Shown here: positions 1 to 8,870 of the stretch, piece after piece
Layout of the letters: each line of letters starts with the position of its first letter
Numbering within the stretch: the first letter of the stretch is position 1
Assembly: GCF_014639435.1 (NCBI RefSeq)
Contig: NZ_BMFZ01000001.1
Coordinates: 234,748-298,747, forward strand
Reading direction: 5' to 3'
DNA: 64,000 nt
Source of the DNA: Hafnia psychrotolerans
GTDB lineage: Bacteria; Pseudomonadota; Gammaproteobacteria; Enterobacterales; Enterobacteriaceae
Translations under genes and position numbers: made by a program
Notes under the pieces: generated by a model
Databases searched by the model: none
What the model saw: only the letters and a program-made list of their open reading frames with translations
Told to the model about the DNA's origin: nothing

Positions 1-102
1 CGCTCCGGTGGTGACCAGCGCAGGAAAGCAGCTTAGTCTCTGATGCAGACACAAAAATCCGGTACACTTTGCTTAATGAACTGAACAAAAAGCCGGAATA
101 AA

Positions 103-1287
103 ATGAATAATTCTGAGAAGTTATTTGATGCAGTGATTGTTGGCGGAGGCATGGTTGGTGCCGCTGCGGCGCTGGGGCTGGCACAGCAGGGTCTTCAGGT
201 GGCGGTTATCGAGAATGAAGAACCCGCGGGATTTGACCCGTCAGCGCCCGCCGATTTACGGATTTCCGCAATTGGCTGTGCGTCCGTACGTTTTCTGAAA
301 ACACTTGGTGCATGGCCGGGCGTTGAACAAATGCGAGCTGTGCCATACCGCCGTCTGGAGACCTGGGAGCTTGATGGCTCCGAAGTGAAGTTTGATGCGC
401 AATCGCTCGGGTTGCCGGAGCTGGGGTTCATGGTCGAGAACTCAGTCCTTCAGCGGGCATTGTGGCAACAGTTTGATGCGTTCCCCTCTCTGACCCGTTT
501 TTGCCCGGCTAAACTGTGTCATCTTGTGCAGCATGATGACCAAACCTGGTCACTTCAGCTCACTACCGGCGAACTGCTGCGCACGCAGTTGGTGATTGCT
601 GCCGATGGCGCGAATTCCCTGGTGCGCCAGCTGGCAGGCATTGGTGTGGATGGCTGGCAATACCGTCAGAACTGCATGCTGATTAACGTCGAAACCGAAA
701 CGCCGGATCAGGATGTCACCTGGCAACAATTTTTCCCTTCAGGCCCGCGCGCATTCCTGCCGTTGTTTGGGCGTCAGGCGTCGCTGGTTTGGTACGACAG
801 CCCGCAGCGCATCCGTTATCTGCAAACGCTGAACATGAAACAGCTGACTAATGAAGTCATGCAGGCATTCCCGGCCCGTCTTGGGAAGGTGACCGCATTG
901 TCTTCGGGCGCTTTCCCGCTGGTTCGCCGGCACGCGCAGCGCTATGTCTTACCGGGACTGGCGTTGGTGGGCGATGCGGCACATACCATTAATCCGCTGG
1001 CGGGGCAGGGCGTAAATCTCGGTTACCGGGATGTCGCAGCGTTATTGTCGGTGCTGGAAAAAGCGCGTGAAAGTGGGGAAACGTGGGGCAGCGAGAACGT
1101 GTTGCTACGCTACCAGCGTCAGCGCCGTCTGGACAATTTGCTGATGCAAAGCGGGATGGATCTTTTCTATACTGCTTTCAGCAATGATTTAGCACCGGTG
1201 AAAGTGTTGCGAAATCTGGCGCTGATGACCGCCGAGCGTGCAGGTGGCCTGAAAACCAAAGCATTGAAATACGCACTGGGGATTTAA
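103..1287 (+). CDS. ubiF: 2-octaprenyl-3-methyl-6-methoxy-1,4-benzoquinol hydroxylase
   Basis: This FAD-dependent aromatic monooxygenase carries out a late ring hydroxylation in aerobic ubiquinone-8 synthesis. The 394-residue protein has the dinucleotide-binding motif GGGMVG near residue 14, the DG motif of flavin hydroxylases (AADGANS, near 166) and the second FAD motif GDAAHTINPLAGQG near 290. Length matches the E. coli protein (about 391). The related hydroxylases UbiH and UbiI share these motifs; the position beside asnB and the Met-Leu-Gln tRNA operon supports UbiF. It is transcribed alone, toward the tRNA genes. Confidence 0.93.
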   Translation: MNNSEKLFDAVIVGGGMVGAAAALGLAQQGLQVAVIENEEPAGFDPSAPADLRISAIGCASVRFLKTLGAWPGVEQMRAVPYRRLETWELDGSEVKFDAQSLGLPELGFMVENSVLQRALWQQFDAFPSLTRFCPAKLCHLVQHDDQTWSLQLTTGELLRTQLVIAADGANSLVRQLAGIGVDGWQYRQNCMLINVETETPDQDVTWQQFFPSGPRAFLPLFGRQASLVWYDSPQRIRYLQTLNMKQLTNEVMQAFPARLGKVTALSSGAFPLVRRHAQRYVLPGLALVGDAAHTINPLAGQGVNLGYRDVAALLSVLEKARESGETWGSENVLLRYQRQRRLDNLLMQSGMDLFYTAFSNDLAPVKVLRNLALMTAERAGGLKTKALKYALGI

Positions 1288-1304
1288 ATGAGACGGAAGC
1301 CGTC

Positions 1305-1483
1305 CCCAAAATAATTCGAGTGGCAGGACAGAAACGCCTTTGGCGCTTTTTGAATAGCCCTTGCGCCGGCACTCCAGGCTGAGTTATTAGGCAGAGGAAG
1401 GAACCCGATGAGCTTACTCAGGTAAGGGATTCGGGTGACTGAGTACAGCCAACGCATCTGTAGCCTGAAGTATTAAGGGAGAT
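1305..1483. repeat. Palindromic intergenic repeat, family A, with internal extra sequence
   Basis: The gap after ubiF has a left end AATAATTCGAGTGGCAG (from about 1309) and a right part with GATGAGCTTACTCAGGTAAG and CAGCCAACGCATCTGTAGCCTGAAGTATT (1408-1474). These resemble the two ends of the repeats at 7683, 33550 and 45471. The middle holds a short hairpin CGCC-TTT-GGCG followed by CTTTTT (about 1335-1351) that could end the ubiF transcript. The family matches intergenic palindromes common in Yersinia, Serratia and Rahnella genomes. Confidence 0.6.
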
Positions 1484-1493
1484 ATTTAAAAGC

Positions 1494-1524
1494 AAAAAGC
1501 CCGCAACGTGAATTGCAGGCTTTT
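1494..1524 (-). terminator. Terminator of the tRNA operon
   Basis: Read on the minus strand just beyond the last tRNA, AGCCTGCAA pairs with TTGCGGGCT (one T-G wobble) around a six-base loop, followed by TTTTTGCTTTT. This is a standard intrinsic terminator ending the tRNA transcript. Confidence 0.8.
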
Positions 1525-1530
1525 CTAATG

Positions 1531-1605
1531 TGGCTGGGGTGCCAGGATTCGAACCTGGGTATGCTGGTATCAGAAACCAGAGCCTTACCGCTTGGCGACA
1601 CCCCA
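1531..1605 (-). tRNA. glnV: tRNA-Gln (CTG)
   Basis: A 75-nt tRNA with encoded CCA. The anticodon stem CTGGT/ACCAG encloses the loop TTCTGAT, giving anticodon CUG. It is the last gene of the six-tRNA operon. E. coli has two CUG genes here (glnV, glnX); only one is present. Confidence 0.95.
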
Positions 1606-1645
1606 AAAGAACAAGGTAAATCTAAATACTCATCACACAATAAAA

Positions 1646-1722
1646 TGGTGGCTACGACGGGATTTGAACCTGTGACCCCATCATTATGAGTGATGTGCTC
1701 TAACCAGCTGAGCTACGTAGCC
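1646..1722 (-). tRNA. metU: tRNA-Met (CAT), elongator
   Basis: A 77-nt elongator methionine tRNA with encoded CCA. The anticodon loop CTCATAA lies between CATCA and TGATG. The acceptor GGCTACG pairs with CGTAGCC. Fifth gene of the tRNA operon; nearly identical to the first Met gene at 2140. Confidence 0.95.
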
Positions 1723-1805
1723 AAATTCTACTGACTTACTGCAAAACTTCAAGCACTAGTTGACTCGTTTACTAATGAATTTCAAGTGCTTATCAATAAG
1801 AAGTA

Positions 1806-1880
1806 TGGCTGGGGTACCTGGATTCGAACCAGGGTATGCTGGTATCAAAAACCAGTGCCTTACCGCTTGGCGATACCCCA
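1806..1880 (-). tRNA. glnW: tRNA-Gln (TTG)
   Basis: A 75-nt glutamine tRNA with encoded CCA. The anticodon loop TTTTGAT gives UUG. It differs from the neighbouring copy at 1945 mainly in the T arm. Fourth gene of the operon. Confidence 0.95.
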
Positions 1881-1944
1881 ACAGTACAACCACTTCAAAT
1901 TGGGTTTTCTTTAGCGATATATCAAAGATATAACAAGAAAGAAA

Positions 1945-2019
1945 TGGCTGGGGTACCAGGATTCGAACCTGGGAATGCTGGTATCAAAAACCAGTGCCTT
2001 ACCGCTTGGCGATACCCCA
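1945..2019 (-). tRNA. glnU: tRNA-Gln (TTG)
   Basis: A 75-nt glutamine tRNA with encoded CCA and UUG anticodon. Third gene of the operon, a tandem duplicate of the copy at 1806. Confidence 0.95.
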
Positions 2020-2043
2020 ACTGTGCTTACCGATATCAGGAAA

Positions 2044-2128
2044 TGGTGCGGGAGGCGAGACTTGAACTCGCACACCTTGCGGCGCTAGAACCTAAATCTA
2101 GTGCGTCTACCAATTTCGCCACTCCCGC
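2044..2128 (-). tRNA. leuW: tRNA-Leu (TAG)
   Basis: An 85-nt class II tRNA with a long variable arm and encoded CCA. The acceptor begins GCGGGAG and the anticodon loop contains TAG. Second gene of the operon, as leuW is in E. coli. Confidence 0.95.
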
Positions 2129-2139
2129 ATAAAAAAAGA

Positions 2140-2216
2140 TGGTGGCTACGACGGGATTCGAACCTGTGACCCCATCATTATGAGTGATGTGCTCTAACCA
2201 ACTGAGCTACGTAGCC
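2140..2216 (-). tRNA. metT: tRNA-Met (CAT), elongator
   Basis: A 77-nt elongator methionine tRNA with encoded CCA and anticodon CAU. It is the promoter-proximal gene of the operon, in the metT position of E. coli. Confidence 0.95.
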
Positions 2217-2255
2217 ATCTTTTCTTGTGCAACCTTCATCGGCGTTGCGGGGCGC

Positions 2256-2284
2256 ATTATGCGGAGTTGACCGTTTTGCGTCAA
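2256..2284 (-). promoter_or_regulatory. Strong sigma-70 promoter of the tRNA operon
   Basis: On the minus strand TTGACG (2284-2279) and CATAAT (2261-2256) are separated by 17 bases. The sequence after the -10 box is GCGCCCCGC, the GC-rich discriminator typical of stringently controlled stable-RNA promoters. It lies about 40 bases upstream of the first tRNA. Confidence 0.85.
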
Positions 2285-2387
2285 CCTCTTTTTTGACGAA
2301 AAAGCCCTGAGAGCTATCATTTGTCTGGCTTATAACCAGTGTGGCGATTAAATCAGCAAAACACATTATTTCTAATGTCTTTAGTGA

Positions 2388-2414
2388 CGAAAAAACGGGC
2401 CTGGAAAGGCCCGT
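2388..2414 (-). terminator. Terminator of asnB
   Basis: Downstream of asnB on the minus strand, an 8-bp stem ACGGGCCT/AGGCCCGT with a four-base loop is followed by TTTTT. A clear intrinsic terminator separating asnB from the tRNA promoter. Confidence 0.88.
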
Positions 2415-2446
2415 TAATTAGGGTAAATCATGACGACGACTAAGGA

Positions 2447-4108
2447 TCAGTAAGCTGACTGATGCACCCCTACTGCGCGTCCTGATGGATCGTTCATATT
2501 TTTGAATGACGCATCCCACTCAATGGCTTTGGCTGAAGAGCAGGCGACTGACGGGCCACCAGGCACACATTCTGCAGCGCTTGGGATCGGGAATAACTCT
2601 TCGAAAATAGTCCGATATAAGTATGCTTCTTTCGAACCCGGCGTGTTATAGGGGAAGCGGAAATGCGCAGTTTCGAGCTGTTGGTCGGTAATTTGCTGGC
2701 CTGCGACCTCTTTTAAGGTGTCAATCCAGCTGTAACCCACACCGTCGGAGAACTGTTCTTTCTGGCGCCAGGCAACACTGTGTGGCAGGTAAGATTCAAA
2801 ACATTCACGCAGGATATGTTTTTCCATTTTTCCATTGCCGCACATTTTATCTTTAGGGTTAATGCGCATAGCAACGTCGAGGAATTTTTTATCCAGGAAT
2901 GGCACGCGCGCTTCCACGCCCCAAGCCGACATTGCTTTGTTAGCACGTGCACAGTCATACATGTGTAATGCCAGCAGTTTACGCACGGTCTCTTCGTGGA
3001 ACTCTTTAGCATTTGGCGCTTTATGGAAGTACAGGTAACCGCCCAGCACTTCGTCAGCCCCTTCGCCAGACAACACCATCTTAATGCCCATCGCTTTGAT
3101 TTTACGTGACATTAAATACATCGGCGTTGAGGCGCGGATGGTGGTGACGTCATAAGTTTCGATGTGATAAATCACGTCACGGATGGCATCAAGGCCTTCC
3201 TGAACGGTGAAGTGAATTTCATGATGAACAGTACCCAGATGCGTTGCCACTTCCTGCGCTGCTTTCAGGTCCGGAGAACCTTCCAGACCAACGGCAAAGG
3301 AGTGCAACTGTGGCCACCAGGCTTCGCTTTGATCTTTGTCTTCGATACGGCGACCGGCAAATTTCTTGGTAATCGCAGAAATCACGGAGGAATCCAGACC
3401 GCCGGACAGCAGCACGCCGTAAGGCACGTCAGACATCAGGTGACTTTTTACGGACTCTTCCAGTGCGTCTTTCAGCGCTTTGGCGTCAGTGACGTTGTCT
3501 TTGACGTTGTCATAATCGAACCAGTCGCGATGGTAATACTCGCGGATCTCACCGTCCGGACTCCACAGATAGCTGCCTGCCGGGAATTCTTTGATCGTGC
3601 GGCAAACCGGTACCAGCGACTTCATTTCTGAGGCTACGTACATGTTGCCATGCTCATCATGGCCGTAATAAAGAGGGATGATGCCGAGATGGTCACGGCC
3701 AATCATGTAGGCCTCTTTTTCTGTGTCATACAGGATGAAGGCAAACATGCCCTGAAGCTCATCGAGGAATTCCGGGCCTTTTTCCTGGTAAAGCGCCAGG
3801 ATCACTTCGCAGTCAGATTCGGTCTGAAACGCGTAACGGTCGCCCAATTCAGCACGTAGAGCCTGATGGTTGTAGATTTCACCGTTAACGGCCAATACGT
3901 GAGTGTGTGCGGCGTTATACAGCGGCTGCGCGCCGTTGTTGACGTCGACAATCGACAGGCGCTCGTGGCACAGAATGGCTTTATCGCTGGCGTAGACACC
4001 GGACCAGTCGGGGCCGCGATGGCGCATCAGGCGGGACAACTCCAGTGCTTTTTTACGCAGTTCAATAGAGTCTGTCTTGATATCGAGCACACCAAAAATA
4101 GAACACAT
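2447..4108 (-). CDS. asnB: Asparagine synthetase B (glutamine-hydrolysing)
   Basis: Makes asparagine from aspartate, ATP and glutamine in the cytoplasm. The 553-residue protein starts Met-Cys, so after methionine removal the cysteine is the N-terminal nucleophile of the class II glutaminase domain (about 1-200). The synthetase domain has the PP-loop SGGLDSS near residue 233. Length equals E. coli AsnB (554). The gene is monocistronic, with its own terminator. A palindromic repeat lies just upstream of the start. Confidence 0.97.
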   Translation of the reverse strand: MCSIFGVLDIKTDSIELRKKALELSRLMRHRGPDWSGVYASDKAILCHERLSIVDVNNGAQPLYNAAHTHVLAVNGEIYNHQALRAELGDRYAFQTESDCEVILALYQEKGPEFLDELQGMFAFILYDTEKEAYMIGRDHLGIIPLYYGHDEHGNMYVASEMKSLVPVCRTIKEFPAGSYLWSPDGEIREYYHRDWFDYDNVKDNVTDAKALKDALEESVKSHLMSDVPYGVLLSGGLDSSVISAITKKFAGRRIEDKDQSEAWWPQLHSFAVGLEGSPDLKAAQEVATHLGTVHHEIHFTVQEGLDAIRDVIYHIETYDVTTIRASTPMYLMSRKIKAMGIKMVLSGEGADEVLGGYLYFHKAPNAKEFHEETVRKLLALHMYDCARANKAMSAWGVEARVPFLDKKFLDVAMRINPKDKMCGNGKMEKHILRECFESYLPHSVAWRQKEQFSDGVGYSWIDTLKEVAGQQITDQQLETAHFRFPYNTPGSKEAYLYRTIFEELFPIPSAAECVPGGPSVACSSAKAIEWDASFKNMNDPSGRAVGVHQSAY

Positions 4109-4136
4109 ATCTCTTTCTCCTAACGACTTTTCTCAA

Positions 4137-4195
4137 TACCCTTCATCCTTCGAGTTGCCGCCAACGCACCGGCAACACGAATGTTTTTGGGTATA
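4137..4195. repeat. Short palindromic repeat, family A
   Basis: A 59-bp element running from TACCCTTCATCCTTCGAGTTGC to CGAATGTTTTTGGGTATA. It is a compact version of the longer element at 7683, keeping both ends and losing most of the centre. The inner GTTGCCG/CGGCAAC arms can form a hairpin. Confidence 0.7.
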
Positions 4196-4449
4196 ACTTT
4201 TTTGTTTTTTTGTTAAGCGTTTTGCCGAATTCTCATAGAAGGTTCGACTTCGCTGCGTGGTTGACTAAGAAAATGCGGCAAAACCACTATAGTGTGCAAG
4301 TGGTTTCACCTTCTTCTGAAAAATAGTTTGTAGATGTCGGTCGAACTTTGATGGATTCTCAGTTTATGACTATTTAAATTGAAGAATGTGCAATTTTTCC
4401 AGACGATTCGACATGCTGTAAAAATACAGCAAGGAAATAATCAGGAGAG

Positions 4450-4478
4450 GAAAACCGTCTGTTCTGGCGAGCAGACGT
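4450..4478 (-). terminator. Probable terminator of nagBACD
   Basis: On the minus strand beyond nagD, CGTCTG pairs with CAGACG across a ten-base loop and is followed by GTTTTCC. The T-run is short, so termination may be partial. Confidence 0.5.
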
Positions 4479-4489
4479 TATGTCGGGCA

Positions 4490-5242
4490 CTAAATAATTT
4501 CGATATCAGCCACTGACGGATAAATCCATGATGGGCGAAACGGCATCTCTTCGACATCATTTAATGTGGATACGCCTGACAGCACGAGAATGGTCTCCAG
4601 ACCCGCCTGAAAGCCCGCAAGAATGTCAGTACGCAAGTTATCACCGACAATCACCGTCTCTTCTGAATGGCCCTGCATTTTGTTCAGTGCTGATCGAATG
4701 ATCCATGGGCTCGGTTTACCCACATAAAACGGCTTGCGACCCGTGATTTTTTCAATCGGTGCGCAAAGAGCGCCACAGGCTGGTGAGAAACCATGGCCGT
4801 GACTGTCGGGGTTAGTCGCAATAAAACGCGCGCCATTAGCAACAAAGAAAGCCGCTTTATGGATCATATCCCAGTTATAAGAGCGTGTTTCGCCGACGAT
4901 CACGAAGTCTGGGTTGATATCAGTGATGGTGAAACCAGCTTTATACAGCTCATGAATCAATGCGCCTTCGCCGACGACATAGGCTTTTTTACCTTCCTGA
5001 CGTTTAAGGAAATCAGCGGTTGCCATCGCCGAGGTATAAAATGCACTTTCAGGCACATCAAGACCGGCGGCCGAAAAGCGGTTGGCTAAGTCCTGCGCAG
5101 TTTGCGACGGGTAGTTGGTCAGAACGACCAGCGGCATGCCCTGTTCCTGGATGCGGGCGAGAAACAGATCGGCACCTGGAATTGGGGTATTGTCGTGCAA
5201 CAGCACGCCGTCGATATCACAAATTACGTTCTTAATCGTCAT
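4490..5242 (-). CDS. nagD: Nucleotide phosphatase NagD (HAD family)
   Basis: A HAD-superfamily phosphatase that in E. coli prefers UMP and GMP, and the last gene of the nag operon. The 250-residue product begins MTIKN and has the nucleophile motif CDIDGVL (about 8-14), the threonine/asparagine motif LTNYPSQ and the C-terminal VGDNLRTD metal site. An upstream in-frame ATG at 5275 would add 11 residues, but the chosen start matches the E. coli N terminus and has GGAAGGGAA upstream. It follows nagC by 44 bases. Confidence 0.93.
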   Translation of the reverse strand: MTIKNVICDIDGVLLHDNTPIPGADLFLARIQEQGMPLVVLTNYPSQTAQDLANRFSAAGLDVPESAFYTSAMATADFLKRQEGKKAYVVGEGALIHELYKAGFTITDINPDFVIVGETRSYNWDMIHKAAFFVANGARFIATNPDSHGHGFSPACGALCAPIEKITGRKPFYVGKPSPWIIRSALNKMQGHSEETVIVGDNLRTDILAGFQAGLETILVLSGVSTLNDVEEMPFRPSWIYPSVADIEII

Positions 5243-5286
5243 AAGTTCTTTATTCCCTTCCTTGCAATGTAGCACGATACCACGGC

Positions 5287-6510
5287 TTAATTTTCCATCA
5301 GACGCTGTAGTAGAACGCCATTGAGCATAGCCCGCTTGACCAGCGCAAAAGCGCCAATTGCAGACTGATGGTTAAGTTCTGATCTCACTATCGGCAGATT
5401 ATGGCGGAAATCTTTCAAAACCTGGGCGTTGATGCAGCTTTGAATGGCTGGCATCAGCACTTTTTCGGCATCGGTGATCTCACCGGCAATCACGACTTTT
5501 TGCGGATTGAACAGGTTAATGGCGATAGCTACGCCTTTGCCCAACTGGCGGCCGACGTCTGCAATGACTTCGCAGGCCAGTCCATCGCTGCGGTTTGCCG
5601 CTTTACAGATAGCGCTGATTGAGCAGTTATCAAGCGTCAGTTTGCTCGGATAACCCTGGGTTAACATATGGCGAACACGGTTTTCAATCGCCGAGTTTGC
5701 TGCCACTGTCTCCAGACAGCCGAAGTTACCGCAGTGACAACGTTCACCTAATGGGTCAACCTGAATATGACCAATCTCACCTACGTTGCCGTTGCTGCCG
5801 AGAAAAATCTGCCCATTAACGATGATCCCGGCACCCGTACCGCGGTGCAGACGAACCAAAATGGAGTCCTGACAGTCGCGTGTCGCACCGAAATAGTGCT
5901 CTGCGAGTGCCAGGCTGCGGATATCGTGACCCACAAAGCTGGTGACGTTGAATTTTGCTTCCAGCGCATCGACCAATCTCCAGTTGCCGACACTGATATG
6001 CGGCATGTAGCGCACAATTCCTTTGTTGGGATCAACTAAACCGGGAAGGATCACAGAGATAGAAATTAACTCACGAATCTTGCGCTGATTTGATTCAATA
6101 AACTGAGCGATGGCCGAGATGAGTGCGTTTTCCAGCGTCTCCTGTGTGCGTTCTGGCAGAGCATAATGCTGTTCTGCAAGGGCTTTAGCGCTGAGGTCAT
6201 AAAGCGTAATCGTCGCATCATTGCGGCCAAGACGGATAGCCACAGTATGGAAAGGTCGGGTTGCGGTGATAATCGAAATTGCGCGGCGGCCTCCTGTGGA
6301 AGCTTGCTGATCGACTTCTTTGATCAGGCCGCGCTCTAAAAGTTGGCGGGTGATTTTTGTGACGCTAGCCGGCGCCAGATGACTGTGATCGGCAATCTGT
6401 ATACGGGAAATCGGCCCTTGCTGATCAATCAGGCGGTAAACCGCCGCGCCGTTTAACTGCTTAACCAGATCAACGTTGCCGATTTGTGCCTGCTGTCCGC
6501 CAGTTGTCAT
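5287..6510 (-). CDS. nagC: N-acetylglucosamine repressor NagC (ROK family)
   Basis: Represses nag, chitoporin and related amino-sugar genes and is released by GlcNAc-6-phosphate. The 407-residue protein has an N-terminal winged helix-turn-helix (about 15-85, with the recognition segment HLAPASVTKIT), a ROK sugar-binding core and the zinc motif CHCGNFGC near 260. Third gene of nagBACD, 20 bases after nagA. Likely operators are seen at 8765, 8845 and 13259 in this window. Confidence 0.96.
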   Translation of the reverse strand: MTTGGQQAQIGNVDLVKQLNGAAVYRLIDQQGPISRIQIADHSHLAPASVTKITRQLLERGLIKEVDQQASTGGRRAISIITATRPFHTVAIRLGRNDATITLYDLSAKALAEQHYALPERTQETLENALISAIAQFIESNQRKIRELISISVILPGLVDPNKGIVRYMPHISVGNWRLVDALEAKFNVTSFVGHDIRSLALAEHYFGATRDCQDSILVRLHRGTGAGIIVNGQIFLGSNGNVGEIGHIQVDPLGERCHCGNFGCLETVAANSAIENRVRHMLTQGYPSKLTLDNCSISAICKAANRSDGLACEVIADVGRQLGKGVAIAINLFNPQKVVIAGEITDAEKVLMPAIQSCINAQVLKDFRHNLPIVRSELNHQSAIGAFALVKRAMLNGVLLQRLMEN

Positions 6511-6530
6511 CAGTACTTTTATCCGCTCAA

Positions 6531-7670
6531 TTAAACTTCGTCACCGTTAACGATAGTTTTTGTGATTTTAAAATCATGAGTGAACGCGGTGAGGTTGGCG
6601 ACTTTACCTGCTTCGATGCTGCCTAAATGGTCATCGAAACCAATCGCACGTGCTGGATAGAGCGATGCCATACGCAGCGTTTCATCCAGTGCGATGCCGA
6701 TATGTTCGACGCTGTTTTGCACCGCTTCGATCATGGTCAGCGCAGAGCCGCTCAGTGTTCCGTTCTCGTCCACACAGAGTCCATCACGGTAGTATATTGT
6801 TTTACCGGCAAAAATGAACTCATCAATATTCGCACCCGCTGGCGCGGTAGCATCGGTGACCAGTACCAGCTTGTCGCCTTTGAGCTTTTTCGCGTTGCGG
6901 ATATTCGCCCAGTCAACGTGCAGACCGTCGGCGATCACACCGGTATAGACTTCCGGCGTATCGAAAATTGCACCAATCAGGCCGGGCTGACGGCCGGTAA
7001 TGGCTGGCATTGCATTATAAAGGTGCGTGGCAAAGGAGATTCCAGCGGCGAAACCAGCACGCGCCTGCTCATACGTTGAATTGGAGTGGCCCGCAGATAC
7101 CATGATCCCTGCGTCACGCAACTGACGAATATACTTCGCATCGACTTGTTCAGGCGCAAGGGTCAGTTGAGTGATCACCTCGGCGTTTGCACACAGGAAG
7201 TCGATCATTGCGCTATCCGGCAGGCGGATAAAGGCCGGATTGTGGGTGCCTTTTTTCTCCGGGCTGAGGTAAGGCCCTTCAAGATGCAGACCCAGCGCCT
7301 GATTGGGGTGTTTTTCTAAATAGGTACGCATCACGTTGATGCCGTGCTTCATGTACTCATCGCTACAGGTGATAAGCGTCGGTAAATAGCTAGTGCAACC
7401 CGATTTTTGGTTAGCTTTCTGCATTATTTCTAACGTTTCAACGGAAATAGCTTCCAGTGAGTCGTTGAATTGCACGCCGCCACAGCCATTAAGCTGCAAG
7501 TCGATAAATCCGGGGGCGAGATGTGCGCCGCCCAGATCTTGGGTTTCAATATTTGATGGCAGTTCGGCTATCGGGCAGACACGGTCGATCTTTCCGTCGG
7601 CAATCACCACCGCGTGGTTATCGAGAACGTCATGACCGGTGTAGATCCGGCCGTTAATTAATGCGTACAT
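6531..7670 (-). CDS. nagA: N-acetylglucosamine-6-phosphate deacetylase
   Basis: Converts GlcNAc-6-phosphate to glucosamine-6-phosphate and acetate. The 379-residue protein carries the amidohydrolase metal and substrate residues in [22 protein letters not shown] and the catalytic aspartate in VTDATAPAG. Translation should begin at the MYAL methionine (7670) or the adjacent ATG at 7673, after GGGAATGGGGG. The open frame extends upstream to 7724, but those residues are encoded by an intergenic repeat and have no counterpart in E. coli NagA (382 aa). Confidence 0.95.
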   Translation of the reverse strand: MYALINGRIYTGHDVLDNHAVVIADGKIDRVCPIAELPSNIETQDLGGAHLAPGFIDLQLNGCGGVQFNDSLEAISVETLEIMQKANQKSGCTSYLPTLITCSDEYMKHGINVMRTYLEKHPNQALGLHLEGPYLSPEKKGTHNPAFIRLPDSAMIDFLCANAEVITQLTLAPEQVDAKYIRQLRDAGIMVSAGHSNSTYEQARAGFAAGISFATHLYNAMPAITGRQPGLIGAIFDTPEVYTGVIADGLHVDWANIRNAKKLKGDKLVLVTDATAPAGANIDEFIFAGKTIYYRDGLCVDENGTLSGSALTMIEAVQNSVEHIGIALDETLRMASLYPARAIGFDDHLGSIEAGKVANLTAFTHDFKITKTIVNGDEV

Positions 7671-7682
7671 CATGCCCCCATT

Positions 7683-7821
7683 CCCTTTCATCCTTCGAGC
7701 CGCCGCTGCGTTGGCTACTTTCACTTACTCCGGCCACTTACTTGAGCCAGCTCCCGGAGCGTTGCTCTATTGCCACCTTAGTGCTGCCACCTTGCTGCGA
7801 CTCGAATGATTTTGGGATGTA
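7683..7821. repeat. Palindromic repeat, family A, between nagB and nagA
   Basis: A 139-bp element with ends CCCTTTCATCCTTCGAGCCGC and TGCGACTCGAATGATTTTGGG, which are inverted copies of each other, and an inner CACTTACTCCGGCCACTTACTTGAG core. It fills almost the whole 157-bp space between two cotranscribed genes, so it will be transcribed and could fold into a long hairpin in the nagBACD mRNA. Confidence 0.75.
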
Positions 7822-7827
7822 GTTAAA

Positions 7828-8628
7828 TTAAAGATTCTTCATATTTTCCGCTTCTAACTCGCGGAAATATTTAACAGTTTTGACTTTTAATTCCATGGTG
7901 GACGGTTCATCACACACCATAATGGCTTTTGCGTGCAGTTGCAGGCAACTGATCGTCCACATGTGGTTAATGTTGCCTTCAACCGCGGCTTCCAGAGCCT
8001 GCGCTTTGGCATGACCGATAACCAGAATCATTACTTCTTCAGCATCCAACAGCGTACCCACGCCAACGGTCAGGGCGTATTTTGGCACCTGAGACACATC
8101 ATTGTCGAAGAAGCGAGAGTTGGCGATACGGGTCTCATGCGTCAGCGTTTTGATACGAGTACGTGATGCCAGAGAAGAAGCCGGTTCGTTGAACGCGATG
8201 TGACCATCATTGCCCACGCCGCCCATGAACAGGTTAATTTTGCCATAAGACTTAATTTTTGCTTCGTATTGGCGACATTCTTCGTCGATGTCTGGTGCAT
8301 TACCATCCAGCAGGTTGATATTTTCGCTTGGGATATCAACGTGATCAAAGAAGTTTTTGTACATGAAGGTATGGTAGCTCTCAGGGTGTTCCTGCGGCAG
8401 GCCAACATATTCATCCATGTTGAAAGTAACCACGTTTTTGAAGCTTACCTGGCCTGCTTTATGCATAGCGATAAGGTGCTTATAAGCTTCAAGCGGGGTA
8501 CCACCGGTGGGAAGGCCCAAAATGAAAGGGCGTTCGGCAGTCGGTTTGAATGCATTAATACGCTCAACGATATGGCGTGCTGCCCATTTGCCAACTTCGG
8601 TCGGGTTGTTTAAAGGAATTAGTCTCAT
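7828..8628 (-). CDS. nagB: Glucosamine-6-phosphate deaminase
   Basis: Isomerises and deaminates glucosamine-6-phosphate to fructose-6-phosphate and ammonia, the last step of GlcNAc use. The 266-residue protein has exactly the E. coli length. The active-site block [10 protein letters not shown] carries the Asp141/His143/Glu148 set and NMDEYVGL carries Asp72. First gene of the nagBACD operon, divergent from nagE. Confidence 0.97.
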   Translation of the reverse strand: MRLIPLNNPTEVGKWAARHIVERINAFKPTAERPFILGLPTGGTPLEAYKHLIAMHKAGQVSFKNVVTFNMDEYVGLPQEHPESYHTFMYKNFFDHVDIPSENINLLDGNAPDIDEECRQYEAKIKSYGKINLFMGGVGNDGHIAFNEPASSLASRTRIKTLTHETRIANSRFFDNDVSQVPKYALTVGVGTLLDAEEVMILVIGHAKAQALEAAVEGNINHMWTISCLQLHAKAIMVCDEPSTMELKVKTVKYFRELEAENMKNL

Positions 8629-8764
8629 TACATACCTCTTAGTTGTCAGAATTTGAATATGCTGTATGGGGTTCGAAAGCTGTGGCTCAAAAGTTCGTCA
8701 CTGTAAGCGTAAACCAGACTGCGGGCTTACGAAGTGGCACAAAGCCGTCTAGATTTTTTTAATG

Positions 8765-8790
8765 ATAAAATAAGTTTCGCATATTGACCA
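8765..8790. promoter_or_regulatory. Putative NagC operator, nagB side
   Basis: ATAAGTTTCGCATATTGACC resembles the NagC consensus half (TTTCGC) with a weaker second half. It lies 138 bases from the nagB start. Assigned by similarity to the better site at 8845 and by position. Confidence 0.5.
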
Positions 8791-8816
8791 GCTTTGTGGC
8801 TTATGGATACTGTTTT

Positions 8817-8837
8817 TTAGTGACAATTATCACAAAA
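8817..8837. promoter_or_regulatory. CRP site between nagB and nagE
   Basis: AGTGACAATTATCACAA fits the CRP consensus TGTGA-N6-TCACA in nine of ten core positions, and sits between the two NagC-like operators. Confidence 0.75.
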
Positions 8838-8844
8838 AACGAGG

Positions 8845-8870
8845 TTTTAATTTGCGATGCGAAATAAATT
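8845..8870. promoter_or_regulatory. NagC operator, nagE side
   Basis: TTTAATTTGCGATGCGAAAT has the inverted TTTGC/GCGAAA halves with AT-rich flanks expected for NagC. It lies 119 bases upstream of nagE. Confidence 0.7.

Larger units (their letters stand above)
4109..4489. other. asnB promoter region and nagD 3' flank
   Basis: No gene is seen in this 381-bp gap. It holds a short family-A repeat beginning 29 bases upstream of asnB, an AT-rich stretch that probably carries the asnB promoter (CACTATAGTG at about 4287 includes a possible minus-strand -10 TATAGT), and near nagD a hairpin that probably ends the nag transcript. Confidence 0.6.

Noticed and set aside
1836-2132. 98-codon frame across the tRNA genes
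   Set aside because: It runs through three tRNA genes and encodes only the antisense of their sequence (the PGFEPGN-type motif often seen in mis-annotated tRNA regions).
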